Assembly: GCA_003833135.1 (NCBI GenBank) | Contig: QZLH01000722.1 | Span: 1-51,777, forward strand | Direction: 5' to 3' | Origin: Oehlia diaphana | Lineage: Eukaryota > Glomeromycota > Glomeromycetes > Glomerales > Glomeraceae | DNA: 51,777 bases | Notes under the pieces: model-generated | What the model saw: the letters and a program-made list of their open reading frames with translations, nothing else | The model's database searches: none | What the model was told of the DNA's origin: nothing | Made by a program: the position numbers and the translations under genes | Shown here: positions 23,808 to 34,027 of the stretch, piece by piece | Layout of the letters: each line of letters begins with the position of its first letter | Position numbering within the stretch: the stretch's first letter is position 1

Positions 23808-26800
23808 TCACATATTCTCAATTTTCATCTTCTTTTTTCTTCCTCCATTAGTATTTTCTCTTTTATCTTTTTTATTATTATAGTTATTCTCCTCAATTAT
23901 TTCATTATTATAAGTACTTGTATCATTAGATACACTTAATCCAGGTACAACTGGTTTGACTAATTCCAGTTTTAATTTTTGTCTCATGCCTCCTGCGCCA
24001 CCTCCAACTAAATCTTCGTCTACGCTTACCTGAACTATAACTTTATCAAATAACTTGATACTTATTTTCTTACCATCTCCTGTAATACTATCTAAACTAT
24101 TATCATGTGAATTGTAAATAATTGGGGGTGTTGAATTTGACGCTGTTGTGTTTAGTTTTGTTTTTGAATTGTCTGACGAATATACAATTCCTTCGATACC
24201 ATATCTATGATAAAATAAAATAAAATAATTAGCTTAAAATCATAAATAATAATTTAATAAAAAAAAAATATAGCTAATACTTTTGTACTAAGACAACGAA
24301 TCCATTCTTTAGTACACGAGTGACATATCCTTCGACTTGTTCGGTTTTTCCTTTAAAGAAAAGATTTGTATGCAATTCTACAGAGCTCCGAGCTGCCATT
24401 TGTGCCATTCTATGCCTATGATTTAATACATCACAAAGTTGTTCTATTTTTTTTTTATCAGTAAGTTCACTACCATATACTTCATCATCATATATAGATG
24501 CAGCTAACATTCTATGAACAATTACGTCGGAATATCTTCGAATTGGCGACGTAAAGTGTGTATAAATCTCTGAAGCAAGTCCATAATGTCTATATTCATG
24601 CACTGAAAATGTGCCAGAACAAAAATAGGTGGCTTGCATCATACATCTTGTTGTTAATATTCTTAATAATTTGTTGAAATATGGATCTTCGGGTAACTTT
24701 AAGATAGAGCAATTTAGTCATAAAATAATAGTAATATTAATTTGATTTCTATACCGACAAAGTTTACATACCACTGCTTCATCTAGTGAGTCTGCCAGAG
24801 CCTTCGATGTTTCATAATGTAACGTTAAACCAAAAGCAGAAATAGCTTTGTTTAAATTATCAAGCTTAAATGCAGTCGGAGGAGGATGTCGTCTAAAAAC
24901 CATTTTATATATATTATTATCTTCAACTGTAAATACTAAAAATCGGTCGCATATAATTACCTTAATAGTGATGAGGCGGTAAACTTTTTATATATCTTTT
25001 CAGCTACTGATATATTAGCCAACAACATAAATTCCTCAACAAGTGCATTGGTTTCTCTCAATTCCTTCATTTCTACATCAATAGGATCTTGTGAATCAAA
25101 ATCTAACTTATATCGAACTTCAGGACTTGCAAGTGTCAATGCACCACGTTCCATACGTCTTGCACGAAGTTTTTTAGCTAAATCATTTAAAACTCTAAGG
25201 CCTTTTGTTAAATCATCCTGTAAGCGTCTATAACATTTTATTAGTGTTAATAACTTAAACGTGATTATGATGCAAATTAATTAATCTAAAATTATCCCTA
25301 CTGGTCATCAATACGAGCTTGAGCTTCTTCATATGTGAAAGATTCTTTTGATGAAATAACACTCTTCGTAAAAGTAACATTAACAATTTCCGCTTCAGGA
25401 CTCAATTCCTAAATAAAATTATAAAAATTATATTAGTCTAATTACGAAATTTATAACTGAAGTTTAATTTTAATAATTACCCAAATACATGAAAATGCGA
25501 GTCTGTCAACTTTACTTTTAAGGGAGCATAAATCTGCAAATAAATAAAAAAAAAAATTAACAATAGATATTCAATGAATTTAATTATTTGATTTATTTAC
25601 TTGTTCCTAATAATCCTGGCAACATATAAATACGCTTGTTAATCAAATAAACTGTTGTTCCACGTAAAGCGGCTTCTTCGTCTAGTGAAGTATTTGGTTT
25701 AACAAAATGTGTGACATCCGCAATATCTAGGAATAAAAAAAAATGTATTATTCATTCGATAAATCAAAAACCAGTAATTAAAGTTATACTAACGAACTCC
25801 AACTTCATAATTGTTGTTTGGCAATTGTCTCACATGTAAAGCGTCATCAATATCCGTACATCCTAATTATAATAAAAATGTAAGACGATCATTAATTTAC
25901 TAAATTAAAATTATATAAATGGATATATCATCGTACCGGGAGGATCAATGCTACAGACATTCAAATGTCTTAAATCGGCTCGTCCTTGTAAATGTTCATC
26001 CTTAACTACCCATAAATCACCTTCAACGGGTAAACAATTCAGGACTTGTTGTGCAAATTCTTGATGTGGCACATCATGCTCCAAAAGTAAAACTTCTGTT
26101 TCAGTTAATTTATCACCCGCAGCGCCAAGAGCTTTAACAAAATGACCCATCGGAAATCTACATCACAGAGAAATTTAAATATTAATAATAAATAATTTTC
26201 AATTAAAGTATATAAATCCTTACATAGAATCCTTATGCCATGAATCGATGGCAACCAATATTCTTTGTCCCATAAGGTTTTGAGCCTGCCTAGTTCTTAT
26301 ATTTATTCTTGGTATCCGTCTATCTATAGGATAAACCGACACATTTTCAGACAAAGTCGATGTACTGGAACCTTTAACAGATTGTTTGTTAATGAATCCA
26401 CAATATCTATAAATTAAAATATTAGTTAAGAGAGAAATATATCAAATTTTTTTTCTTTTTTTTTTGTCAAATTTACATACGGTCTCCAATTTTTTTTAAT
26501 AATCCCAACTACTTTTCCAGTAGGCTGTGGTGCTTCGAATAGATCACTATCTGCTTCTTCAGATTGTTCTTTAGGTTTGCAATTCTCTTGCAATTCTTCG
26601 GCTAAATTCTTTTCTTCCTCTATTTATAAAAAGTAATTCAATATTAAGCGTGAAATCCTATACCGAAATTTTCATTATTATGATCAGATATCTTAGTATC
26701 AACCTTCTTCTACAATTACTGCTGTTGGAGCCCTAAGCCATTCAGATTTCGGAAATAGTTGAACAGCAACAATATCTCCTTGGATGGCTCTATTTAAATT

Positions 26801-28082
26801 TTTTCTTCCAAGTATCGTTATTTGAATATCGCCATTTTGAATAGATCCCTATAAATATTTAAATTATTTAATAAAAGATAAATTTAAGCAGTATAATATT
26901 TTGTCAAATCCGTAATAACCTCAAGATAATTGTGCATGCTGATATTCAAAGTTCCTTGATATAAAGTTTGATTCTTAATTCCATTTGTTATTTGTGAAGC
27001 GGAAAGATGCTAAATTAATTTTTTTTTAAAAAAAATAAAATTTAGAAACTTTTTTTTAAAAAAATAATGGGCTTAATAAAAATAGTTACCTCCTCATAGA
27101 CGATTTTTTTGTCCTTGTTATCAGAAATACGAACATTTCCGAGCATGTCAACCAATTCTGGAGTATCAATCATTCCTTCAACATATTCTCTAACTAATTA
27201 ATTGTCAAAGTTTAAAATTTTTAGAACTTCACAAAGGGCATGAAATGAAACTCTCAAGACCGAACTAATAAATGGTAATGAAATATATTCATGAATAAAC
27301 ACCTGAGTAAGCTAATAATCCATCCTGCTTAGCTCTTTGTATATTTTCTGCATCATCTGTTAAAAGAACAATCTCAAGAGATTTTCCTTTATCAGCAATT
27401 TGCTTAACATGAGTTGCATACCATTTAACAGCTGCCCTTATAGCTAATATCATAAGAATAAATTTAGTTTAAATTATTATATTAAATAGTTAAAAAAAAG
27501 TTAAAACAAACCTCGATCATTTCTATCGTTTGGGGACTCTTCTTTTATACGTTCGATGAAAGTATCCCTTGTATAAAATAAATCTCGTCAATATATTCAA
27601 TTTAATATTATAAATAAAAAATTTTGCACTTACCGATGATGTTCATTAGCGAACACGTAAAATTTTCGGTTTGGGTCATTTATCATTTTTTTCAGTCTAT
27701 TATATACAGATAAGCTTAAATGTCGTAATTCTTCATAAACAGTTTGCAAAATAATAACATTTTGTAAAGCTGGATGCTCAATTATATCAATCTATTAAAT
27801 ATAAAATTAAGAGTGTGCGCATAGGTAAAAATCAACGTAAAAAAACCTCTCGGAAGTTGAACTTACTTGATTCATAAAAACATTCGTGTCAGGTATAATG
27901 TAATGAGGTTTTATTACAAGTTTTGTTTTAGCTGGAATAGAACTTAATATTGGTTCAGTGTGAGAGCATATTGTGCAGCATTCAACTGAACACCAAATAT
28001 CGTCTCGAAGATAGTGTTCTTTTACAGCTTTAAAAACTTTACCACCCCGACCGCGTTTGAGGTATGATTTATTATGAAGCAT
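23808..28082 (-). CDS. DIS3: Exosome exoribonuclease DIS3/RRP44
   Basis: The processive 3'-5' exonuclease (RNB) and endonuclease (PIN) of the RNA exosome. From the start [20 protein letters not shown] the order is: a Cys-rich CR3 segment ([15 protein letters not shown]), PIN domain with [11 protein letters not shown] and [15 protein letters not shown], cold-shock domains with [20 protein letters not shown] and [17 protein letters not shown] follows, with [15 protein letters not shown] carrying the catalytic aspartates (an intron falls inside this motif), [39 protein letters not shown] and [19 protein letters not shown]. An S1-like region and a lysine-rich tail close the protein. Well over ten introns. 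I chose the ATG at 28082 over an upstream in-frame one because MLxxKSxLK matches the family start. The tail ends KKKMKIENM. Confidence 0.96.
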
Positions 28083-28973
28083 TATTTGATACAAGCACGA
28101 GGGAAGCTTAGATAAAACAACCCAAAAAATGAAAAATTTATTATTGATCGGCAATCAGAATCTGATTGGACATATGTTGCTATCAGTCAAAATTTCCACA
28201 AGAACGAATGAATCGATATACAATATATATCAAAAACAAAAAAAAAATCTCCAATCAGTGTGAATAACTGAATAACTTATGATTAAGTTGAATGAAAACT
28301 ATGAAAACTTAAAAAAACAAGTCCATTGAGACGAAAATCAAAGACGATTCACATACGAAATACGCGGCAAAGTGATTTCCACAGCATACCCTACAAAAAT
28401 GTCACAATATAAAAACACGTGACTGTTTTTTGTCACGTCCGTCACACCCTTCCTTGATTCCATTTTCATAAGACTTAGTTTTCTTCGAGGCAAAAATATG
28501 AATCTTGACCCGTCACATGTATTAATCTTGACCCACTGCATGCACGTTGTCGATCACATATATTTTACAATACACCATGAATAGGATCGACAACGTGCAT
28601 GCAGGTGGGTCAAGTTTCACGTACGTGACGGGTCAAGATTCATATATTTGCTTCTTCGAGAGTTCGAGTAAGTAAAAAACGTATTCGTCATGCCATTATT
28701 TGTCACTGTTTATTTTCACGTGTTAGTGCATAAACGCCGTAATGCCGGCCGTTTCGTGACATTTTTTGTAGGGTACGCTGTGGTAATTCGGCAAAGTGTG
28801 CTGCGCCTATCCAATTTTGAGTGTAACTTATTTTGAATATAAATAATCTCCATACACGAAACATTGATTAATTTTTTTAACCCATAAATAACGGGTTAGA
28901 CATATGTCACTAGTTTATTTAGACCTAAAGCCTATATATTAGAACAAAAGAAAAGTGACTTTTTAGTCGTAAA
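28083..28973. promoter_or_regulatory. Divergent promoter region DIS3 / CNB1, enlarged by a MITE
   Basis: 891 bp between opposite start codons. About half is the inverted-repeat element at 28375-28788 with its duplicated target. Removing the element and one target copy leaves about 467 bp. The flanks are AT-rich, with no confident factor sites. Confidence 0.6.
28365..28798. mobile_element. Foldback MITE-like element with 10-bp target duplication
   Basis: The direct repeat CGGCAAAGTG occurs at 28365-28374 and again at 28789-28798. Between them the 414 bp are a long imperfect palindrome. The left end ATTTCCACAGCATACCCTAC matches the reverse complement of the right end AATTACCACAGCGTACCCTA, and both continue into CAAAAAATGTCAC. 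Deeper inside, GAATCTTGACCCGTCAC, TTGACCCAC and GCATGCACGTTGTCGATC are mirrored around a centre near 28572. There is no coding capacity. A 9-11 bp target duplication with long terminal inverted repeats is the pattern of Mutator-like elements, so a non-autonomous MULE-type element is the best guess. The family cannot be proven without a transposase-bearing relative. Confidence 0.85.
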
Positions 28974-29665
28974 ATGGGACAAGCCGATTCACGGCCTTTA
29001 CAAGATATGGTTGACAAAAGCAATTGTATGTTATTTAACAAATATACTTTGGCAATCATACTTTAACTATCAAAGAATCCTAACAAATTATCCATTCTAG
29101 TCACTTCAGAAGAGCTCCAAAGACTTTATAAAAGGTTTATGAAACTTGACAAAGATAGGTCAGGTTCCATTGACCGAGAAGAATTTCTTTCGATTCCACA
29201 GATTGCAAATAACCCTTTAGCGTCAAGGATGATTGCTATATTTGATGAAGATGGTGGCGGGGATGTAGATTTTAAAGAATTCATTTCTGGTTTAAGTGCT
29301 TTCAGCGCGAAAGGAAATAAAATTGAAAAATTGCGTTGTAAGTTTTGTTTCCTATTCAATAAAAAAAAAACAGATCTCAAAATAACCGAAAATGATTATT
29401 ATTATTATTATTTTTTTTTTTACATATAGTTGCATTTAAAGTTTATGATATGGATAGGGATGGATTTATTTCTAATGGAGAATTGTTTCTTGTTCTAAAA
29501 ATGATGGTCGGAAATAACCTTAAAGACAATCAACTCCAACAAATTGTTGATAAAACTATCATGGAAGCTGATAAAGACATGGATGGAAAAATTTCCTTTG
29601 AGGAGTTTTGTTCAATAGTGGAGTCTACTGATATTGCAAAAAGCTTAACTTTAACTGATTTCTAG
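28974..29665 (+). CDS. CNB1: Calcineurin regulatory subunit B
   Basis: The Ca2+-binding subunit of the calcineurin phosphatase. Three exons (28974-29025, 29101-29337, 29430-29665) give 174 residues, the family's usual length. [10 protein letters not shown] keeps the glycine 2 used for N-myristoylation. Four EF-hands follow: [40 protein letters not shown] and [13 protein letters not shown], all with acidic ligands in place. The linker [20 protein letters not shown] and the end [16 protein letters not shown] match fungal calcineurin B. In fungi this complex controls Ca2+ stress signalling and hyphal growth. Its upstream region carries the MITE. Confidence 0.97.
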
Positions 29666-30008
29666 CAGAAAGAATAAGAAATATATATATAATATTAATT
29701 ACATATTTATGTAGCATTCTGTGGTTTTGTTATTATACATATAATATATAAATAATTTATTCAGTCTCCCTCATTTCGTAAATCCAACTTTATTATTTAT
29801 ATTCAAAAAAAAATATATTTATATTATTTCTTTTTTGAATTAATGTCCAAATTACTATTTTTGTTGCTGATAAAACAGTTTGGAGCTAAATCTTTCTAAT
29901 TTAACTTAAAAACTAAAGGTTTTAATTAAAAATGATAAATTTCTAAATTCAAATTAATAAAAGCAATACATACCTCATCTGTCATCATTTAACCCACCTG
30001 CATTTTTG
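29666..30008. other. Convergent 3' region CNB1 / TAF11
   Basis: 343 bases between two opposite stop codons, AT-rich, with TATA-type low complexity at 29680-29760. No gene is supported. It should hold both polyadenylation regions. Confidence 0.55.
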
Positions 30009-31082
30009 TTATTTAGTAAATAATCTCTTCTGGTAATTATGGGTTAATTTTGTCTCTTTTTTGTATCTCCGATATGCTTCGCGTAAGTGTTCTGGTGAGA
30101 GAGAGCCTGTTTCTCCCCATTCTTGTCTAACATCAAGAGCTTTAATTTATAAAATTAAAAGAAAATTAATAAAGAAAATATTTAGTCTAATTTTTACACA
30201 TTATATAAATACCTTTTTCGACAATTTCGCCCACGAATACTTTTGCGAAGCCGGCGACAACTATTGACATGTTATGTGAACATGGATGTCCAAGTATTTG
30301 CCCAACCATCTAATTAATAATAATAAAAATTTGAAAATGAACTGATATACCATAATATTATTTAAGAAAAATAATATATAATCACTCTTTTAACATTTGG
30401 TTTGCTCAACGCTGAACGTCTGTAAACTTCATATCGTTTCAATTGTTCTTCAGAGAAGTTATCCAATAACATCCTAAAAAAACAATTAGTTAATATTATT
30501 TTAAAAAATTCCCATATGTATTTTTTTATTCCCCTACTTAAGTTCCTCTTTGGATCTTGTTTGACTCCATTCAGTATTTGCAGTTCCACCTAATTCTTCA
30601 TCAGCATCTTCTTCCTCCTCACCTTCTTTATTATTATCATTTACTTTGATGCCTCCTTCAATAAGATCATTATCATGTAGTATATATTGATCAAGTTCTG
30701 AAGCAGGTGTAGGAGGTATGGAAAAATATGCATCGCGAGGTGTAGAAGGTGAAGTACTTGACGCTGGTGTTGTAGCCGTTCCGGGGAAAGAATCTCTTTG
30801 TAAACTCAATTTACGACCACCACTAACACCAGTTCCAGTACCACTTCCTCTTCCTCTACCTCGTGTGGAACTCCCTCTTGTGGAGCCCCCACGTGAGCCA
30901 ACTCCGCCTCTTCCAGTTTTTGGAGTAGAAGCAGCACTAGCTCCACCACGTTTACCGCCTCTACCTGTTGCATTGATAGGCGTTGAATATGATTTAGTCA
31001 CTTTTGGTCTTTTTGAGGTACCCGCTGTCGAAGCAGAATTTTTTCTTGATATGGTGAATTCGGGTGCTTGACGTTGATCCAT
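30009..31082 (-). CDS. TAF11: TFIID subunit TAF11
   Basis: A histone-fold subunit of the general transcription factor TFIID. The conserved C-terminal half is split over three exons: LLDNFSEEQLKRYEVYRRSA, LSKPNVKR, MVGQILGHPCSHNMSIVVAG, FAKVFVGEIVEKALDVRQEW, and GETGSLSPEHLREAYRRYKK. This is the TAF11 histone fold with its family-specific loop. The N-terminal 180 residues are unlike the family core: a Ser/Thr/Lys-rich start, about 60 residues of Gly/Arg/Ser/Thr repeats (GRGGKRGG, STRGSSTRGRGRGSGTGTG), then an acidic stretch (EGEEEEDADEEL). The RGG-like block could bind RNA or be disordered. The stop is at 30009-30011, after KRLFTK. Confidence 0.94.
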
Positions 31083-31338
31083 TTTTTTTTTAATAAGATA
31101 TTTTTTTAAGATATTTTTTAAGATATTTTTTAAGATATTTTTTTTTAAAAAAAAATAAAATTTAAGTAAAAAGAGTTTGTAATTTGTTATTATGCATAGA
31201 AGTCGCAGAGACGATTATCCAATCGGTCCAATTAATTTACCCGTTCTAATTTAAGGTTTCTGATTATCTCATCTTTACAAGTAATTTAAAGGTAGTTAGT
31301 ATAGAATAATTATCGAATAATTATCGTAAGAACCAAAA
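31083..31338. promoter_or_regulatory. Divergent promoter region TAF11 / membrane protein
   Basis: 256 bp between opposite start codons. The TAF11 side (31090-31155) is a run of AAGATATTTTTT units repeated about four times with A/T runs. The other side is of mixed composition and includes a short direct repeat of GAATAATTATCG (about 31304-31326). Confidence 0.5.
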
Positions 31339-32632
31339 ATGAGACCCATGAAACCCGTCATAAACGTAGTTAGCTTATTTTTAATTTTAGTACTATTATT
31401 AATTAGTTTCCCTAAAGAACTTGGAGAAGTTCCAGAACAGGATATTGCGCGTTGGACTCGATATCCAGCGTGGCATCCTGAAATTATTGGTTTGTAAAAA
31501 TGTTTTTTTTGATTTGAACCTCAAGCCGCTCATATACTTAAACATTCTTTCAATAAATTTTATTCTGAAATGTATAGGTTATAATTATGAAATATCTGAT
31601 TCCTTAGTTTTATTGGCAATTGTGCTTACAATTGGTTCTTCTTATTTTGGATTAAAGTGGTCAACTGAACCACCGAAACAACAAAAATATATTTCATATC
31701 TTTATAAAGATGGAACAGCAATACCAACAACAGGATTTATTCTTTTATTGTCTTTTTATATATCACTAACAGGAATGGCTGAAATTACTTATTGGTTATT
31801 TGATGTTGGTAAATTATGGAGTGTTACAGGTTCTTTACACAATGTATTGGAAGTTGCAATTTTACTTTTACTACATAATGGAGGAAAACTAAAATCAAAT
31901 TTAACTTTTGCCTGGTTGGGAGGATATATTTTATTGATAACTATATTAAGTATGAAATTATCATGGCCTTATGATGGGATTTGGTTTAAAATTCAAGGTA
32001 ACTTTATGAATTTATTCAAACCTATTTCTTAATTTATTCATACCGGATTCTTTTGTTAACACTTTTCTTTACAATCTAGGTCTTTGTGCAGACTATGCTG
32101 TAATTATTCAGTTTATTCGTATTTATTTTTCAACGCGTAAAAATCTCCGTGAAGCAAACGATGAACAACTTCCATTAAATACTGATGAACAAGTCATTCT
32201 TCCTACCTCGACGAATAAAATATCTTATGACGAATTTTTTCCAGATAGCGTTTCTCATCCAGATCAACTTATATTATTGATTTTAGGTTCAATTGCACAT
32301 TTAATTGGTAATATCGCGAATAGTATTTGGATACGGAGTACTTTAGCGTAAGCTTGATTTTTCTTTTTATTTTTTATTCTCCGAAACGCATACATATATT
32401 AATGTGATTCTTCCAAATTGTTAGGTTTCAAATATTTCAATTAAGCTATGTTGTAACTTGGCCTTTATATGCTTACTATATATATGTTGATACTCATTGT
32501 GTCGGTATGTTTCAACAAAAACGTATTTACTTACCTGACACTAGACGTTGGAAAGTCATATGTGTTATAATTTCGACTTTTATCTTAAGTATTGGTTCGG
32601 TTAGATTTGCAATATTTGTACAAAGTTTGTAA
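31339..32632 (+). CDS. Multi-pass membrane protein of unknown function
   Basis: I do not recognise the family. Four exons join cleanly (donors near 31492, 31997 and 32349; acceptors near 31579, 32081 and 32424) into roughly 340 residues with about nine hydrophobic helices. Examples are VVSLFLILVLLLISF at the N terminus, SLVLLAIVLTIGSSYFGL, TTGFILLLSFYISLTGMAEI, WLGGYILLITILSMKL, LILLILGSIAHLIGNIANS and ICVIISTFILSIGSVRFAIF near the end. A hydrophilic loop of about 45 residues (RKNLREANDEQ ... SHPD) lies between helices six and seven. The in-phase introns and long conserved-looking helices support a real gene. It could be a transporter or an ER/Golgi membrane protein; nothing in the sequence decides this. 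Confidence 0.75.
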
Positions 32633-33184
32633 TCTACCTTATTTATAAATTCAAAAACAAAATAAATTAGGCGACCAGAAAAAAAAAATACTCGTGATCA
32701 AAAATCCAGCGTTTAATATTACAATCTTAAATGATTGGAAAATATTTAACTTTTGGTTGCATGTGACTTTATTTGAAAGTCACGCGATTTATAAAACTTT
32801 TTTAAACCAGATAATTTAAATTGGTTCAGCCTTAAAAGGAGACTACTAATGCAATCAAAACTCTAATGATTATTGGATTCTTACTAAAACCCGAATCTCA
32901 TCATACCCAATCCTCGATGTACAGTATTAGAGTTTGTTTGATTTATCGTTAAATATAACAAATTGAAATTGAAGTTTAGAAAATAAAATAATATATTTAA
33001 ACAAATATCAGTAAAATGCGCTTACTATTAATAAGTATTTAGGATAAATGCGACTCGTTATAGAGTCTTAATATTAATAATAATTAAATCTTACCCTCAC
33101 GTTCAATACTGAACACTTTCTTATATAACTATAACCCCATCAATAAAAGCTTTGCTGCAATCAGCTTCAGTCAAATATTATAAT
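32633..33184. other. Convergent 3' region, membrane protein / TIM9
   Basis: 552 bases with no exon. It contains a perfect 8-bp stem with a 5-base loop (GTGACTTT-ATTTG-AAAGTCAC, 32763-32783), which may be a transcript-end hairpin or chance. The rest is AT-rich 3' flank of both genes. Confidence 0.5.
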
Positions 33185-33852
33185 TTACTGACCACCAAAC
33201 CACCCTCCACCACCAGATCGACTACCGAGATTCTGTTGTGCTTGAGCCGCCATGTTTTGATTATATTCTGCAAATCTTTGTCCTACTCTCTCATTATGTT
33301 TTAAAAATTTATCGGTACATCGTTGAATACACGTTTCCTACAATGTTTTAATAAAAGTATTAGATTAATATGACGTTAAGGTGTTGATTAAATAAGATTA
33401 GATATAATTTACCTCTTTTGTTGTTAACGTTTTCGAAGTGAAATCATTAATACAATCATTAAAACATCTATCAACCAAGTTTGAATAAAACTTCATAAAA
33501 TCTCTCATCTAAAATAATTTTATTATATTATTTTAATTAATAAATATATTTAATTTATGAAATATTTTAAGTAATGTTGTACTCAGTCGTGCATAAATAA
33601 TGTATACTGTTCAAATAATGTTTAAAAGATTTAACGATTTTATATTTCAAATTTAGTTCATTACGTAAATTTTAGATAAAAATGTTCGAAAGGTAGTATT
33701 AAGAAAAACCAAAATAAAAAAAATAAAAATGACAATTGTATCATATTAAATAAACATTCAAATTAACAACAGTAAAAAATAAAAACCTGCTTCTGTTCAA
33801 GTAATTTCAAAATATGCGCTCTTTCAGCATCATTGTAATGTGAATAGTCCAT
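33185..33852 (-). CDS. TIM9: Mitochondrial intermembrane-space chaperone TIM9
   Basis: A small Tim chaperone that, with Tim10, carries hydrophobic precursors across the intermembrane space to TIM22. Three exons (33787-33852, 33413-33508, 33185-33337) give 104 residues. [20 protein letters not shown] is followed by [20 protein letters not shown]. The twin CX3C motifs are CFNDC and CIQRC, spaced as in Tim9. [17 protein letters not shown] is typical of Tim9 rather than Tim10. The Gly/Trp/Phe-rich tail ([11 protein letters not shown]) makes it somewhat longer than yeast Tim9. Divergent from the complex I 75-kDa gene, 175 bp away. Confidence 0.95.
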
Positions 33853-34027
33853 ATTAACCCGAAAAAACAATTTTTTTTTGACTTTTTTTTTATCATAAAT
33901 TTTTATCATGAATTAAAAGTAACACAGATAATCAGTTCACTAAAAATGTGTGTAACCCAAAGCCATACGTATTAGTAGCATACACAAGTTACAACCCAAT
34001 AATTTTGAATTTCTCGCATATTATCAA
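33853..34027. promoter_or_regulatory. Divergent promoter region TIM9 / complex I 75-kDa subunit
   Basis: 175 bp separate two nuclear genes for mitochondrial proteins on opposite strands, suggesting one shared control region. It begins with a T-rich run next to TIM9 and contains TGTGTAACCCAAAG near the middle. No factor site is asserted. Confidence 0.5.

Noticed and set aside
30718..31071. Pro/Leu/Val-rich plus-strand open frame opposite TAF11
   Set aside because: Antisense translation of the Gly/Arg/Ser repeat region of TAF11.
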